This document shows positions 8,697-17,052 of a stretch of DNA of 64,000 nucleotides, one piece after another. Made by a program: the position numbers and the translations under genes. Source of the DNA: Nonomuraea turcica (GTDB lineage: Bacteria; Actinomycetota; Actinomycetes; Streptosporangiales; Streptosporangiaceae); the NCBI RefSeq assembly GCF_030718205.1, contig NZ_JAUZQF010000031.1, forward strand, positions 1 to 64,000, in the 5' to 3' direction. Under the pieces are notes generated by a model. It had not been told where the DNA came from and did not search any database. It saw only the letters and a program-made list of their open reading frames with translations. How positions within the stretch are numbered: the stretch's first letter is position 1; each line of letters begins with the position of its first letter.

Positions 8697-9572
8697 TCAG
8701 CCCGTGGCGGGCGCCGCTGCCGCGTTGGTGTCGTGGTCGCGCAACATCCGCAGCACGGTGGCCGGGGATGGGTGCCGGCCCTTCTTCTTGCCCTTGGTGA
8801 TGACAAGGCGGGCGGCGATGTCGCGGAGGCTGAGGTTCTGCTGGCGCAAGTGCAGGGCCATGGTGAGCATGGTGTCGTCGGTGACGGCGGCGCCACCGAT
8901 GGTCTTGCCGCGGCTGCGGGCCGATTCGTGGCCTTCCAGGGTGCGGTCGCGGATGTACTCGCGTTCCATCCCCGACAGGGCCGCGAGCACGGTGAACACG
9001 ACGCCGGAGGAGTCGTGGGAGCCCTGCAGGTCGCCGGTGAGGAACTCCAGGCCGATGTCGGCGGCGCGCAGCTGCTCGGCCAGGGCGGCCAGGTCGAGGC
9101 CGCGGCCGAGCCGTTTGTGCTCGTGCACCACGAGGGTGACCGCCACGCCCGCCGCGCGCAGTTCCCGGGCCAGGGTGACGGCCTTGTCGAGCTCGGGGCG
9201 GCTGGCGGCGCGGGTGGAGATCTTCTCGGCGAAGACGCGGGTGACGCCGGCGGCCTTGAGCGCGTCGAGCTGAGTGTCCAGGGACTGGCGGACGGTGGAG
9301 GCGCGGGCGTAGCCGATGCGGACGTGCCCGGCCGGTTCGGTGCCGGCCGCGATGGGGCGGGGCAGTTCGATCCAGGCCGTGCCCGGCTTGCGGACCGGTG
9401 GGGTGGCCACGGTGAGCGCCTTGGCGAGCGCGGGCACGAGCCGGAAGCGGGCGGTGTGGTACTGAACGGCCACCTTGCCCCGGCCGGTCCGGCAGGGCGA
9501 GCCGGCGGGGGCGGCGCAGGAGGTCATCGGGCAGGCGTGGGCCTCCACACGGAGGTGGTCGTCGTCGCGCAC
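8697..9572 (-). CDS. Serine recombinase with N-terminal zinc-finger-like region
   Basis: A 291-aa protein. Residues 13-55 form a Cys/His cluster (ACPMTSCAAPAGSPCRTGRG, then YHTARF) of a type seen on actinobacterial mobile-element proteins. The resolvase domain begins at HVRIGYARASTVRQSLDTQL with the catalytic Ser and continues through VHEHKRLGRGLDLAAL and EREYIRDRTLEG to a C-terminal helix-turn-helix (LSLRDIAARLVITKG). It is tail-to-tail with tniQ at a 17-bp distance and would act as the cointegrate resolvase of the tni element. A shorter start at 9527 would cut off the first Cys, so 9572 is preferred. Confidence 0.85.
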   Translation of the reverse strand: MRDDDHLRVEAHACPMTSCAAPAGSPCRTGRGKVAVQYHTARFRLVPALAKALTVATPPVRKPGTAWIELPRPIAAGTEPAGHVRIGYARASTVRQSLDTQLDALKAAGVTRVFAEKISTRAASRPELDKAVTLARELRAAGVAVTLVVHEHKRLGRGLDLAALAEQLRAADIGLEFLTGDLQGSHDSSGVVFTVLAALSGMEREYIRDRTLEGHESARSRGKTIGGAAVTDDTMLTMALHLRQQNLSLRDIAARLVITKGKKKGRHPSPATVLRMLRDHDTNAAAAPATG

Positions 9573-9582
9573 CCCGGAAGCG

Positions 9583-9694
9583 TTTCATGGGAGTGTTTCA
9601 CCCGGCTACCTTATTGCACCGATCTATGAAACAGCGTTCCCCCTGGACGCGTTCTGCAGAGGGCGGTGTTTCATAGGTGGTCGCTTGCGAAACA
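9583..9694. promoter_or_regulatory. Cluster of TTTCAT/ATGAAA motifs, candidate res site
   Basis: Five short copies of gtttca(t/c) or its complement occur in both orientations between the divergent recombinase and tetR genes (near 9582, 9595, 9627, 9668 and 9689). Arrays of short inverted repeats just upstream of a resolvase gene commonly form its res site. The rest of 9573-9824 shows no gene. Confidence 0.4.
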
Positions 9695-9824
9695 GGACGC
9701 CGCACCCATCTCGGCATGGCCCCTCTCTTGGACTCCATCCATCCGGACCGGGGGCGGACGACATCGCCTGCCTATCGAGAGCTACGCTGTGAACGATAAA
9801 CCAATCTGTTCAAATGGAGACAAC

Positions 9825-10409
9825 ATGCCGTCGGCGTTCTCCGAGGAAGAGCGGTTGCGGATCATCGAGCAGTTGCTCGACACCGCCACCCGCCTCTTCT
9901 CGACCCAGGGGCTGCGCAAGACGTCCCTGGAAGAGTTGACCGCTCCCGCGGGCATCGCCAAGTCCTCGCTGTATGCCTTCTTCGACTCCAAGGAGGACCT
10001 GTACTTCGAGGCGATGCTGCGCCAGAGCGAGCAGGTCCGGCGCCGGGTGATCGACGAGGGCCTCAACCGCGGCGCCGACACCCGCGACGCGCTGCGCCGC
10101 TTCCTGCGCGCCACGATCGCCGAACTCGACAGCAATCCGCTCTACCGGCGGCTGATGTCCCACCCCCAGGAGATGGCCGCGGTCGCCGCCAAGCTCACCC
10201 CCGAGCGCATGGCCGCAGCGACGGACGGCCCGATGGCCGATGTGCTCCAGTTCCTCAGCACCCGTCTGAAAGACGATCCGCAGGTCCTGCTCGGCGTGCT
10301 GCGCGCGGTCCTGCTGACCCCGCTGCACGCCGAACACCTGGGCACCGACATCTATCCGGCCGTGATGAACCGTCTGATCGACGCGGTCACAGAAGGGATC
10401 ACCCCATGA
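9825..10409 (+). CDS. TetR family transcriptional regulator
   Basis: The ATG at 9825 follows a ggaga ribosome site and gives 194 aa; the frame is open further upstream without a sensible protein. The N-terminal helix-turn-helix is typical: ATRLFSTQGLRKTSLEELTA followed by IAKSSLYAFFDSKEDLYFEA. The C-terminal ligand-binding domain is diverged. It overlaps the downstream hydrolase gene by 4 bp (ATGATG/TGA), so the two form an operon, and the regulator may control that hydrolase. Confidence 0.88.
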   Translation: MPSAFSEEERLRIIEQLLDTATRLFSTQGLRKTSLEELTAPAGIAKSSLYAFFDSKEDLYFEAMLRQSEQVRRRVIDEGLNRGADTRDALRRFLRATIAELDSNPLYRRLMSHPQEMAAVAAKLTPERMAAATDGPMADVLQFLSTRLKDDPQVLLGVLRAVLLTPLHAEHLGTDIYPAVMNRLIDAVTEGITP

Positions 10410-11167
10410 TGAACGGCCTGCCGTACCTGTCGGCCGGCGCGGGAGCACCCTTGGTCGTCCTGCTCTACACCCCGCAAGCGGCCAACCCGACGGGCCTGGC
10501 ACGCTGGTCCACGATGCGGATGGTGCGACCGTTCACCAAACACTTCACCGTCTATGTCGTCAACCGGCCACCCGGGCTGCCGTCGGCCACGACGATGGCC
10601 GACCTCGCCGCCGTCTACGCGCAAGCGATCAAAACCACCTTCGAGGGCCCGGTGAACATCCTGGCCATCTCCACCGGCGGCTCCATCGCCCTGCAACTTG
10701 CCGCCGACCATCCCGGCCTGGTCAACCGCCTGGTCCTGGCAGGCACGGCCTGCACTCTCGGCCCTGTCGGCAAGCGAGCCCAACGTCACTACATCGAACG
10801 CGCACGCCAACGAAGGCGGCCCAGCCCCGCCCTGGCCGAGATCGTTACCGCATCAGCGATCGGCCAGAGACTGCTCCGATGCCTGCTGTGGCTGTCGGAC
10901 AGCGGCCACAAGGACCACAGCGACGCCGTCACCGTGCTCAACGCCGAAGACGGCTTCGACCTGCGCGGCCGGCTGCACAACATCACGGCGGCCACGCTGC
11001 TGATCCAGGGTGGCAAGGACCTCGTCTACCCGCTGGAACTGGCCCGGTACACGGTCGAGGGCATCCCCGACGCCCAACTCGTCGTCTACCCAGGCCGCAG
11101 CCACAGCGGCACATTCACCGATAAGCGCTTCACCTCCGACGCACTGGCCTTCCTGACAGACGCGTGA
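10406..11167 (+). CDS. Alpha/beta hydrolase
   Basis: A 253-aa protein with an alpha/beta-hydrolase layout. The nucleophile elbow is LAISTGGSIA, where the Ser sits in a variant of G-x-S-x-G. The acid is likely in LLIQGGKDLVYP and the catalytic His in GRSHSG near the end. Substrate unknown. Co-transcribed with and overlapping the tetR gene, which suggests a small inducible detoxification or stress unit. Confidence 0.8.
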   Translation: MMNGLPYLSAGAGAPLVVLLYTPQAANPTGLARWSTMRMVRPFTKHFTVYVVNRPPGLPSATTMADLAAVYAQAIKTTFEGPVNILAISTGGSIALQLAADHPGLVNRLVLAGTACTLGPVGKRAQRHYIERARQRRRPSPALAEIVTASAIGQRLLRCLLWLSDSGHKDHSDAVTVLNAEDGFDLRGRLHNITAATLLIQGGKDLVYPLELARYTVEGIPDAQLVVYPGRSHSGTFTDKRFTSDALAFLTDA

Positions 11168-11254
11168 TCAAACTCAGCGGCCGCCTGGGTGCGCCGGATC
11201 CATCGTCCACACCGGCGCAACCAAGTCGCCTGGCGACCGGCATGAGCGCCTGCG

Positions 11255-11630
11255 CCGAAAAGTCGCCACCTGCGCGACGGGCACGCCACCCTCGCTGAGG
11301 CAGCCGGCGCCTTCCTGACCACCCCACACGCGGCCGACCCCGACACCCACCGCGCCTGCACCCGCCTTGGCCGCGATCGGCGGCTGTCGAGATCGCCGAT
11401 GTCAAGATCGGCCAATTGCTCGCCGAGCTGTGGGGGCAAGCGCGCCGGCGACGTAGAACCGCAGTCGCACTGCCGTCGCCTCCTGGCTGATCTGGTGCCG
11501 CGTCAAGAGGCATTGAGCCGCGCCGTCGGGTCCGGCCGACGCAGAACGCCGTGAGGAAACTGCCGCCGAGACAGCGCGGTCGCCAAGACCACGATCCACC
11601 GGCTGCTGTGGCGCCGCGACATCCCGCAGC
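11255..11630 (+). pseudogene. Degraded tyrosine recombinase (integrase) fragment
   Basis: Pieces of a phage-type integrase N-terminal domain appear in different frames: DGHATLAEAAGAFLTTPHAA, then IGQLLAELWGQ, then TAVASWLIWCRVKRH, then AVAKTTIHRLLWRRDIP. The order follows the SAM-like core-binding domain of actinobacterial integrases. At least two frameshifts and an in-frame stop separate the pieces, and the catalytic half is missing. Confidence 0.5.
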
Positions 11631-11659
11631 CAGCCATCAACACCAATATCACTGCTGGA

Positions 11660-12032
11660 GCCGTCACCACCGTCCTGGCACAGGTCGCTCATCTCGGTGA
11701 TCGGCCGTGCCATCGTACGGACACGGGCCGGCCGGCGTAGGGCGGGAAGGTAGCTGGAGGCGGTGTAGTCGTTGGCCAGGCGATATGGGTGGAAGCCGTG
11801 TGCGAGCAGGGGCTGAAGGATGTCGTCGATGCTGTGTCCGAGCTTGGCCAGCCGTCGGGGGTGACCCCAACGATGAGTTCGGCGTCGGACCGGAGCCGGT
11901 CGAGTAGTGGGGTCAGTCCGCGTACGGCCGCGCCTTCGGCTCCCTCCACATCGATCTTGCTCGTGCGGGCCTGAGTGAGTTCGGTGTCGGTGAGGATCTG
12001 TGGCAGGGTCCGTGCTTGGATCGCGAAGGATG
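11660..12032 (-). pseudogene. FkbM-type methyltransferase, C-terminal fragment
   Basis: On the minus strand the segment reads SKIDVEGAEGAAVRGLTPLL, then DAELIVGVTPD, and after a 1-base shift GHSIDDILQPLLAHGFHPYR and LANDYTASSYLP. This is the usual C-terminal part of FkbM methyltransferases (the KIDVEGAE block). The 5' half is absent: at 12034 the sequence switches to an IS-end-like sequence, so an insertion probably removed it. Confidence 0.5.
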
Positions 12033-12033
12033 A

Positions 12034-12373
12034 TGGGTGCAGCTCGTCTTCAGTGATTTGCTGACCTGGGATGTTGATGGTTTGGTCGGTGGGCGTGGTC
12101 GTCTTCTACTATGCGGTAAGGAGGCGATCGCTATGGGCTCGTTGCTGGAGGAGCCGGCTCGGCGGGAGGCAGCGGCCCGCGAGTGGGGCGAGGCGATCGG
12201 GGAGCAGATCGAGCGGTTGCATGAGCGGTTGGCGGCTGAGGAGGAGGGGCTGTCTCGGCTGGTGATCGCCCGGGAGACAGTGAGGAGATCACCCGTCCTG
12301 GTGCGGGTGCGACGGCCGGTCGTCGCGCACTGCCCGCCGGTTCTGCGCAGTCGTCCCCCAAGGTTGCGGCGGG
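12034..12373 (+). pseudogene. Remnant of the ISKra4-type element seen at 14.6-17.0 kb
   Basis: The first 23 bases (12034-12056) match the right terminal inverted repeat of the intact element in 21 of 23 positions. They are followed by a decayed copy of its passenger gene: the ATG at 12133 opens MGSLLEEPARREAAAREWG and runs to LSRLVIARETV. There one missing base breaks the frame (compare ETVEEI in the other copy). The transposase part is absent. The element sits against the 3' end of the XRE gene and probably interrupted the FkbM gene. Confidence 0.6.
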
Positions 12374-13213
12374 TCAGGGGGTGAGCTGCTGGTGTCCTAT
12401 GACGGAGAGCAGTTCGAGCTTGCTGTGGCTTTCCGTGCCGGGGCGCGTGGTCAGCACTACCAGGGTTTGTGCGCGGTTGTCGGTGAACAGGACCTGGCAG
12501 TCGACGTCGATGCGGCCGAGTTCGGGGTGGAGGATGGTCTTGCTTTCGTCGTAGCGTTGGGCGACCTCCTGCCGTTCCCACGCGCGGACGAACTCGGGGC
12601 TGCGTTCCTGGAGTTCGGCGACGATCCGGGCGGCTCTGGGGGTGTCGCTGCCGGCGGTCAGCGCGGTGCGCAGGCGGGCTGCCTGGGTGCGACTGTGGCG
12701 CGGGTGGTCTTCTTCGGGGTAGTACAGGCGCTCGGCCGGGTCGGTGAACCAGCGGTAGTAGGCGCTGCGGGCCAGGCCGGTGTGGCGGGTCTGGTCGCCC
12801 ATCAGCGCGGTGGCGAGCGGGTTCATCGCAAGGGTGTCGGCCAGATCGGACAGGACCAGGGCCGGGGCGTCGTCCAGCCGGTCCAGAACCCGCATCAGGG
12901 TCGGGCTGACGTGCTCCAGACGGTGGATGCGGGCCGGGGCGTTGTGGCCGATGAGGCCGAAGAGGTGGTCGCGTTCGTCCAGGGTCAGACGCAGTGCCCG
13001 GGCGAGGGCGGTGGCGATCTGCACCGAGGGCTGCGGGCCGCGCTGCTGCTCCAGGCGGGTGTAGTAGTCGGTGGACATGCCGGTGAGAGCGGCGACCTCC
13101 TCGCGGCGCAGCCCCTGGGTCCGCCTGCGCGGACCCTCGACCAGCCCGACGTCGCGGGGGCGCAGCGTCTCACGCCGCCGGCGTAGGAATTCCGCCAGCT
13201 CTTTCTTGTCCAT
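12374..13213 (-). CDS. XRE family regulator with MmyB-like ligand-binding domain
   Basis: MDKKELAEFLRRRRETLRP (start 13213) is the standard opening of this actinobacterial family; two in-frame ATGs further upstream (13222, 13240) are possible. A Cro-type helix-turn-helix lies in RREEVAALTGMSTDYYTRLE, followed by the PAS-like MmyB domain with YRWFTDPAERLYYP and a C-terminal block rich in beta strands ending LLSVIGHQQLTP. Such regulators commonly sit divergently next to, and control, an SDR gene, as here (SDR at 13426). Confidence 0.88.
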   Translation of the reverse strand: MDKKELAEFLRRRRETLRPRDVGLVEGPRRRTQGLRREEVAALTGMSTDYYTRLEQQRGPQPSVQIATALARALRLTLDERDHLFGLIGHNAPARIHRLEHVSPTLMRVLDRLDDAPALVLSDLADTLAMNPLATALMGDQTRHTGLARSAYYRWFTDPAERLYYPEEDHPRHSRTQAARLRTALTAGSDTPRAARIVAELQERSPEFVRAWERQEVAQRYDESKTILHPELGRIDVDCQVLFTDNRAQTLVVLTTRPGTESHSKLELLSVIGHQQLTP

Positions 13214-13425
13214 GCCGTCCATTTTGCCCGCCTTCTTCACTCCTATCCAGAGACCGCCGATCCCCGGCTGAGCTCCTCCACGCGTGTGACCAGCGGCAAC
13301 CTGAGGTTACAGGCAGGGACTGCCGATCCACGGACAAGCCGTCCTCTCCCGCCCCTCGCACAGGCGCTCATACGGTCAGGGCTGCGGGCGCTCACCGGCC
13401 TGCAGCAGCGAAAGAGAGAACACCC

Positions 13426-14169
13426 ATGAAAATGACCGGCAACACGATTCTGATCACCGGCGGCACTTCGGGCATCGGGCTCGGTCTGGCCCTGCGCCTG
13501 CACGAGGCCGGCAACAAGGTGATCGTCGCCGGTCGGCGCAAGGAACTGCTCGACCAGATCACGACCGAGCACCCGGGCATCGAATCGATCGTCCTGGACA
13601 TCGCCGACCCCGCGTCGATCGGCCGCGCCGCCGAAACGGTGACGGCCGGCCACCCGGAGCTGAACGTCCTGATCAACAACGCGGGCATCATGCTGCGGGA
13701 GAACCTCCTCAACCCGGCCTGCCTCCAGGTCGCCGAGGATCACGTCACGATCAACCTGCTCGGCACGCTCCGGATGACGTACGCCTTCCTGCCCCTACTC
13801 GTGGGCAAGAACGACGCTGTCGTCATGAACGTCACCTCCGCGCTGGCGTTCGTACCGCTGCCGATCACCCCGACCTACAACGCGACCAAGGCCGCGCTGC
13901 ACTCCTTCACCGAGAGCCTGCGCGTCCAGCTCGCCGACACTGGTGTCCAGGTGATCGAAGTGGCCCCGCCGGGCGTGCGGACGACCCTGCTGGGCCAGCA
14001 GGACGACGAGAACGCCATGCCGCTGGAGGACTTCCTCACCGAGACCCTGACCCTGCTGCGCACCCGAGCCGACGCCAAGGAAATCGTCGTGGAGCGCGCC
14101 AGGTTCGTGCGCGAGGCGGAAGCCAACGGCACCTACGACGACGTCCTGGCCCTGCTCAGCGGTCTCTGA
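13426..14169 (+). CDS. SDR family oxidoreductase (DltE-like)
   Basis: A 247-aa Rossmann-fold enzyme. NAD(P)-binding TGGTSGIGLGLAL, NNAG in VLINNAGIMLRE, catalytic Ser in NVTSALAF and YNATK (Tyr and Lys) are all present. It resembles the DltE-type SDRs that are often paired with MmyB-type regulators. The ATG at 13426 has an aaagagag ribosome site; another ATG is 6 bases downstream. Divergent from the XRE regulator and followed 57 bp later by a SnoaL-like gene, suggesting a small regulated operon. Substrate unknown. Confidence 0.88.
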   Translation: MKMTGNTILITGGTSGIGLGLALRLHEAGNKVIVAGRRKELLDQITTEHPGIESIVLDIADPASIGRAAETVTAGHPELNVLINNAGIMLRENLLNPACLQVAEDHVTINLLGTLRMTYAFLPLLVGKNDAVVMNVTSALAFVPLPITPTYNATKAALHSFTESLRVQLADTGVQVIEVAPPGVRTTLLGQQDDENAMPLEDFLTETLTLLRTRADAKEIVVERARFVREAEANGTYDDVLALLSGL

Positions 14170-14226
14170 GCGCCCGTAGCCACTTGTTCCTCCCCGCGAT
14201 ACACAAAACAGATTGGAAGAGTTGCC

Positions 14227-14604
14227 GTGAAACCCACGAACGAAGACACAGTCGAAATAGCAAGAGTCCTGGCGCTGCTGGGCCACATCATGGACGATCA
14301 CGAGTCGGCCCGTCTCGGCGAATGCCTTACCGAAGATGCAATACGGGACGGAAGCGTCTTCGGCTTCGATCCGGTCGTCGGACTGGATGCGATTGCGTCC
14401 GTCCTGAGTGCCGACGGGCACGCGCGAGCTCATCACACGACGAATATCGTCGTGTCGGAGGATCCGGGCGATGAGGTGCGGGTCCGATCCAAGGGTCTGG
14501 GCGTCATGGACGGCGGTACCGTCATGAGCGCCGTCTACGCGGACGAACTGCGGCGCACCGCTGACGGCTGGCGCATTTCCAGGCGGGTCATGCACGTCAA
14601 TTGA
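14227..14604 (+). CDS. SnoaL-like / NTF2-fold protein
   Basis: A 125-aa protein with the NTF2-like pattern: an N-terminal helix with HIMDDHESARLGECLTEDAI, a central GLDAIASVL helix and closing strands ending ADGWRISRRVMHVN. Members include polyketide cyclases and small ligand-binding enzymes. No catalytic assignment is possible. The gene ends two bases before the left inverted repeat of the ISKra4 element, so its 3' end may have been altered by that insertion, although it looks complete. Confidence 0.7.
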   Translation: MKPTNEDTVEIARVLALLGHIMDDHESARLGECLTEDAIRDGSVFGFDPVVGLDAIASVLSADGHARAHHTTNIVVSEDPGDEVRVRSKGLGVMDGGTVMSAVYADELRRTADGWRISRRVMHVN

Positions 14605-14637
14605 CCTGGGTGTAGCTCGCTCTGGTGACCGGAGCGA

Positions 14638-16179
14638 TCAAGCGGTGAGGGCATATCCGTCCTGGTAGCGGGTCTGGTGGACACGCTCGTGTTGTCGGGC
14701 GAGGTGGTAGCGCCAGTAATCGTCGAGATGACCGTTGGCGGCCAGCGCGCGGAGTTTCAACACCGCTTCGGCTCCGGCCAGGCCCCAGCGTGCTCCGGCG
14801 AGGTCGAATCTGTCGGCGATCAGATGGCGGCAGGCGCCTTCGATCACGCCGGTCGCGATCGGCCATCCCTCCTGAAGCGCTTGGTCGTAGCGCAGGTGTT
14901 CGGCGTTGTTGGTCAGGTAGCGGATGCAGGCGTCGATGCCGTCGCGGCGCCGGGCGGGTAACGCGGTGGCTTGGGCGGCCAGCGCGGTGACGACCTGGTC
15001 GGCGTGCCCGGCCAGCAGCGCCAGGGCGTGGGCGGCGACCCAGTCCTCGGCGGCCGGAGCGGCGGGCGGGTGCAGGCTCCAGGCCGCAGCCCACAATTTC
15101 TCCAGCACATGGATGAAGTCGATGACGATGTGGACGGCTATGTCACGGCGGGCGGCCTCGGCGGCGATCAGATCGAGCTGGTGCCGGGCTCCGTCGACGA
15201 GCACGACCCAGGGACGGGCATGGGCAGGGTCGCGGGCTTCGGCGTGGTCGAAGACCTTGGCGATCACGATGCCGGGGTCGGTGATGATCGAGCCGCACAG
15301 CCACTTGCGCATCGCACGTGGTCCGGCCCGCGGCCGGCGCTGCCCACCTCGCCCGCCCGGGACGGCGATCACATCGTGGGGCCGTCGGGGTGCGGGTTCG
15401 GTGTCGTAGACCACGCCAAGGGTGGCCATTCTTTTGCGGGCAGCCTTCTCCCCCGACGCCAGCCGAGTGCGGAAGGTCGCCCTGGCTCGGGCGGCGGCCT
15501 TGGCGGTTGCGGGCCGCAGCGCTTCGGGGCGCATGGCGATGCCCTTGGCGTCCACGCTGAGTGCCAGCACCGTGGAGGCGGTGCACGGCACGGGGATCTG
15601 CGCGGCGTAGAAAGCATCGACATCGGCCGCGTCCTGGGCCACGAGCTGCTCGATCTGCCGTTTGCCGATCACGTTGCCGCAGCGCGCGGTGATCGCCGCG
15701 TGGGCGGCATCGAACGAGCCGCGCACCGTCTCGATGACCGCCAGCTTGGCCAGCCCGGCCGAGTGCCGCACCGCCGGCAGCGACAGCACCGCGTCGGCCG
15801 GATAGGCGTTGCGGACGTTCGGGGCGCGCCAGGCACACCGAGTGACCCTCACCGTCCCGACGACGGTGGCCAGCAGGCGGTGATGCCCCTTCTCCACGCG
15901 CCGTCGTAGCACGCCGTCGGCCCCGGTCACTGCCAAGGTCACCCCGTCATGGCAGGCGCGCTGCACCTGCTGCCGCTCACGCAGCGCCCGAAGATCAAGG
16001 TGCGCCTGCAGCAGCCGGCGTTGCAGCTCACGCCCCTGCTCGACGATCGTGTCCTCCAGCTGATCATGCGTCAGCGACGCGGCTGCCGCAGCGGTGAGCT
16101 GTCCGATCAGACAGTTGAAGGTGTTCCTCGCCTTCGCAAAGACGTCAGCGGTGACGTCTGTGTCATACGGTGCCTGCAT
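14638..16179 (-). CDS. ISKra4 family transposase
   Basis: The ATG at 16179 is preceded by ggaagag and gives 513 aa; upstream in-frame codons look non-coding. The C-terminal block is diagnostic for the family: GWPIATGVIEGACRHLIADR, then GARWGLAGAEAVLKLRAL, then DDYWRYHLARQHERVHQTRY. Central DDE-type residues include VVLVDGARHQLDL and HIVIDFIHVLEKLW, and the Glu of GVIEGACR. It would mobilise the surrounding element. The frame is intact throughout, so it may be active. Confidence 0.9.
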   Translation of the reverse strand: MQAPYDTDVTADVFAKARNTFNCLIGQLTAAAAASLTHDQLEDTIVEQGRELQRRLLQAHLDLRALRERQQVQRACHDGVTLAVTGADGVLRRRVEKGHHRLLATVVGTVRVTRCAWRAPNVRNAYPADAVLSLPAVRHSAGLAKLAVIETVRGSFDAAHAAITARCGNVIGKRQIEQLVAQDAADVDAFYAAQIPVPCTASTVLALSVDAKGIAMRPEALRPATAKAAARARATFRTRLASGEKAARKRMATLGVVYDTEPAPRRPHDVIAVPGGRGGQRRPRAGPRAMRKWLCGSIITDPGIVIAKVFDHAEARDPAHARPWVVLVDGARHQLDLIAAEAARRDIAVHIVIDFIHVLEKLWAAAWSLHPPAAPAAEDWVAAHALALLAGHADQVVTALAAQATALPARRRDGIDACIRYLTNNAEHLRYDQALQEGWPIATGVIEGACRHLIADRFDLAGARWGLAGAEAVLKLRALAANGHLDDYWRYHLARQHERVHQTRYQDGYALTA

Positions 16180-16318
16180 AGGGCTCTTCCTTCGTCCAGG
16201 GGCGATTGGGTTGGCACCTTCGAACCTGACGGCGGAAGAGCCCCGCCACAATCACCTGCCCGGTGACGAGGCACGTAACGGCGCGATGCCGTCCCATAAC
16301 CCCCGTCAGACCTGCCCG

Positions 16319-16856
16319 TCAGATCTGCCCGGCCACCTCGCGAGCCACCGGTTCGGTCACCGTGAACAGCCCTGGTCCCTCTTCACGCGCCCACCCGCGT
16401 TCCACCAGCCGCTTGAGCTTGGACCGCAGTCCTTCACGCTTGGCGGCCTCGTCCGGCAACCCCATCGCCACCGCGATCTGCCCGGCCCGCAACCCCCTAC
16501 CGGCATCGACCATGATCTCCACCGCGTCCCGGTACGCGCGCGGCAACACCGCCACTGTCATGCCCGGCTGCCACGGCGGCACCGTCACCACACCAAGCGC
16601 CGACGGCCGCACCTGCATCGAGTCGGCCACATCAGCGACGTCGACAACCTCGGCCTCACCCGCGGGCTCCTGGACCAGTTCGACTGCCTCACCCAAGATC
16701 TCCTCAACGGTCTCCCGCGTGATTACCAGCCGTGACAACCGGTCCTGCTCGGCCTCCAGCCGCGACTCCAACCCGGCGATCTGCTCCCGGGATCTCCTCG
16801 ATCCGCTGCCGGACCACCGCCTCCCGCCGCGCCAGTTCCTCCAGCAACGAACCCAC
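16319..16856 (-). CDS. ISKra4 passenger gene, winged-helix-like protein (frameshifted)
   Basis: The gene probably starts at the GTG at 16856 (MGSLLEELARREAVVRQRI). A one-base C-run difference near 16790 breaks the frame; downstream of it the reading continues as LESRLEAEQDRLSRLVITRE. The C-terminal half (GLRAGQIAVAMGLP, then LRSKLKRLVERGWAREEG) looks like a winged helix. A decayed homologue is at 12133. The protein is common next to actinobacterial transposases, but its role is unknown; DNA binding is inferred. A sequencing error could explain the frameshift. Confidence 0.55.
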
Positions 16857-17052
16857 CGTTACCACCGCCTCATACGCCTGCACCCACGGTAGAGGGCGGT
16901 TCCCCGATCAAACAGTCACGACCATAAATGCCCAGCTCAGACACTCACTGAGGACGAGCTACACCCAAGGATGATTGCGTGGTGCGGGGGCGGATGATGG
17001 TGGTGGCCCCGAGGTTGGTCGAGGATGTCCATCAAACCCTCTTCGGAGACGA

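Larger units (their letters stand above)
4800..9700. mobile_element. Tn5053/Tn7-like transposon module (tniABQ plus serine recombinase)
   Basis: Three overlapping co-directional genes encode a DDE transposase, an AAA+ ATPase and a TniQ protein; a convergent serine recombinase follows. This is the transposition set of Tn5053/Tn402-type elements (tniA, tniB, tniQ and a resolvase). The end coordinates given are approximate: clean terminal inverted repeats and a 5-bp target duplication could not be identified by eye. No extra cargo lies between the four genes. Elements of this family are known to favour res sites, and another resolvase gene lies only 4 kb to the left. Confidence 0.7.
14607..16967. 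mobile_element. ISKra4-family insertion sequence with passenger gene
   Basis: tgggtgtagctcg (14607-14619) and its exact complement cgagctacaccca (16955-16967) bound a 2.36-kb unit, with weaker similarity continuing inward. Inside are, on the minus strand, a small winged-helix-like gene and then an ISKra4-type transposase. No clear target duplication was seen. A decayed copy with the same right end lies at 12034. Confidence 0.75.

Noticed and set aside
4862..9696. Similarity between ggtcgtttgcgggacaag (4862) and ggtcgcttgcgaaacagg (9679) as tni element ends
   Set aside because: The two match in 14 of 18 positions but are in direct orientation; terminal repeats should be inverted, so they were not called as ends.
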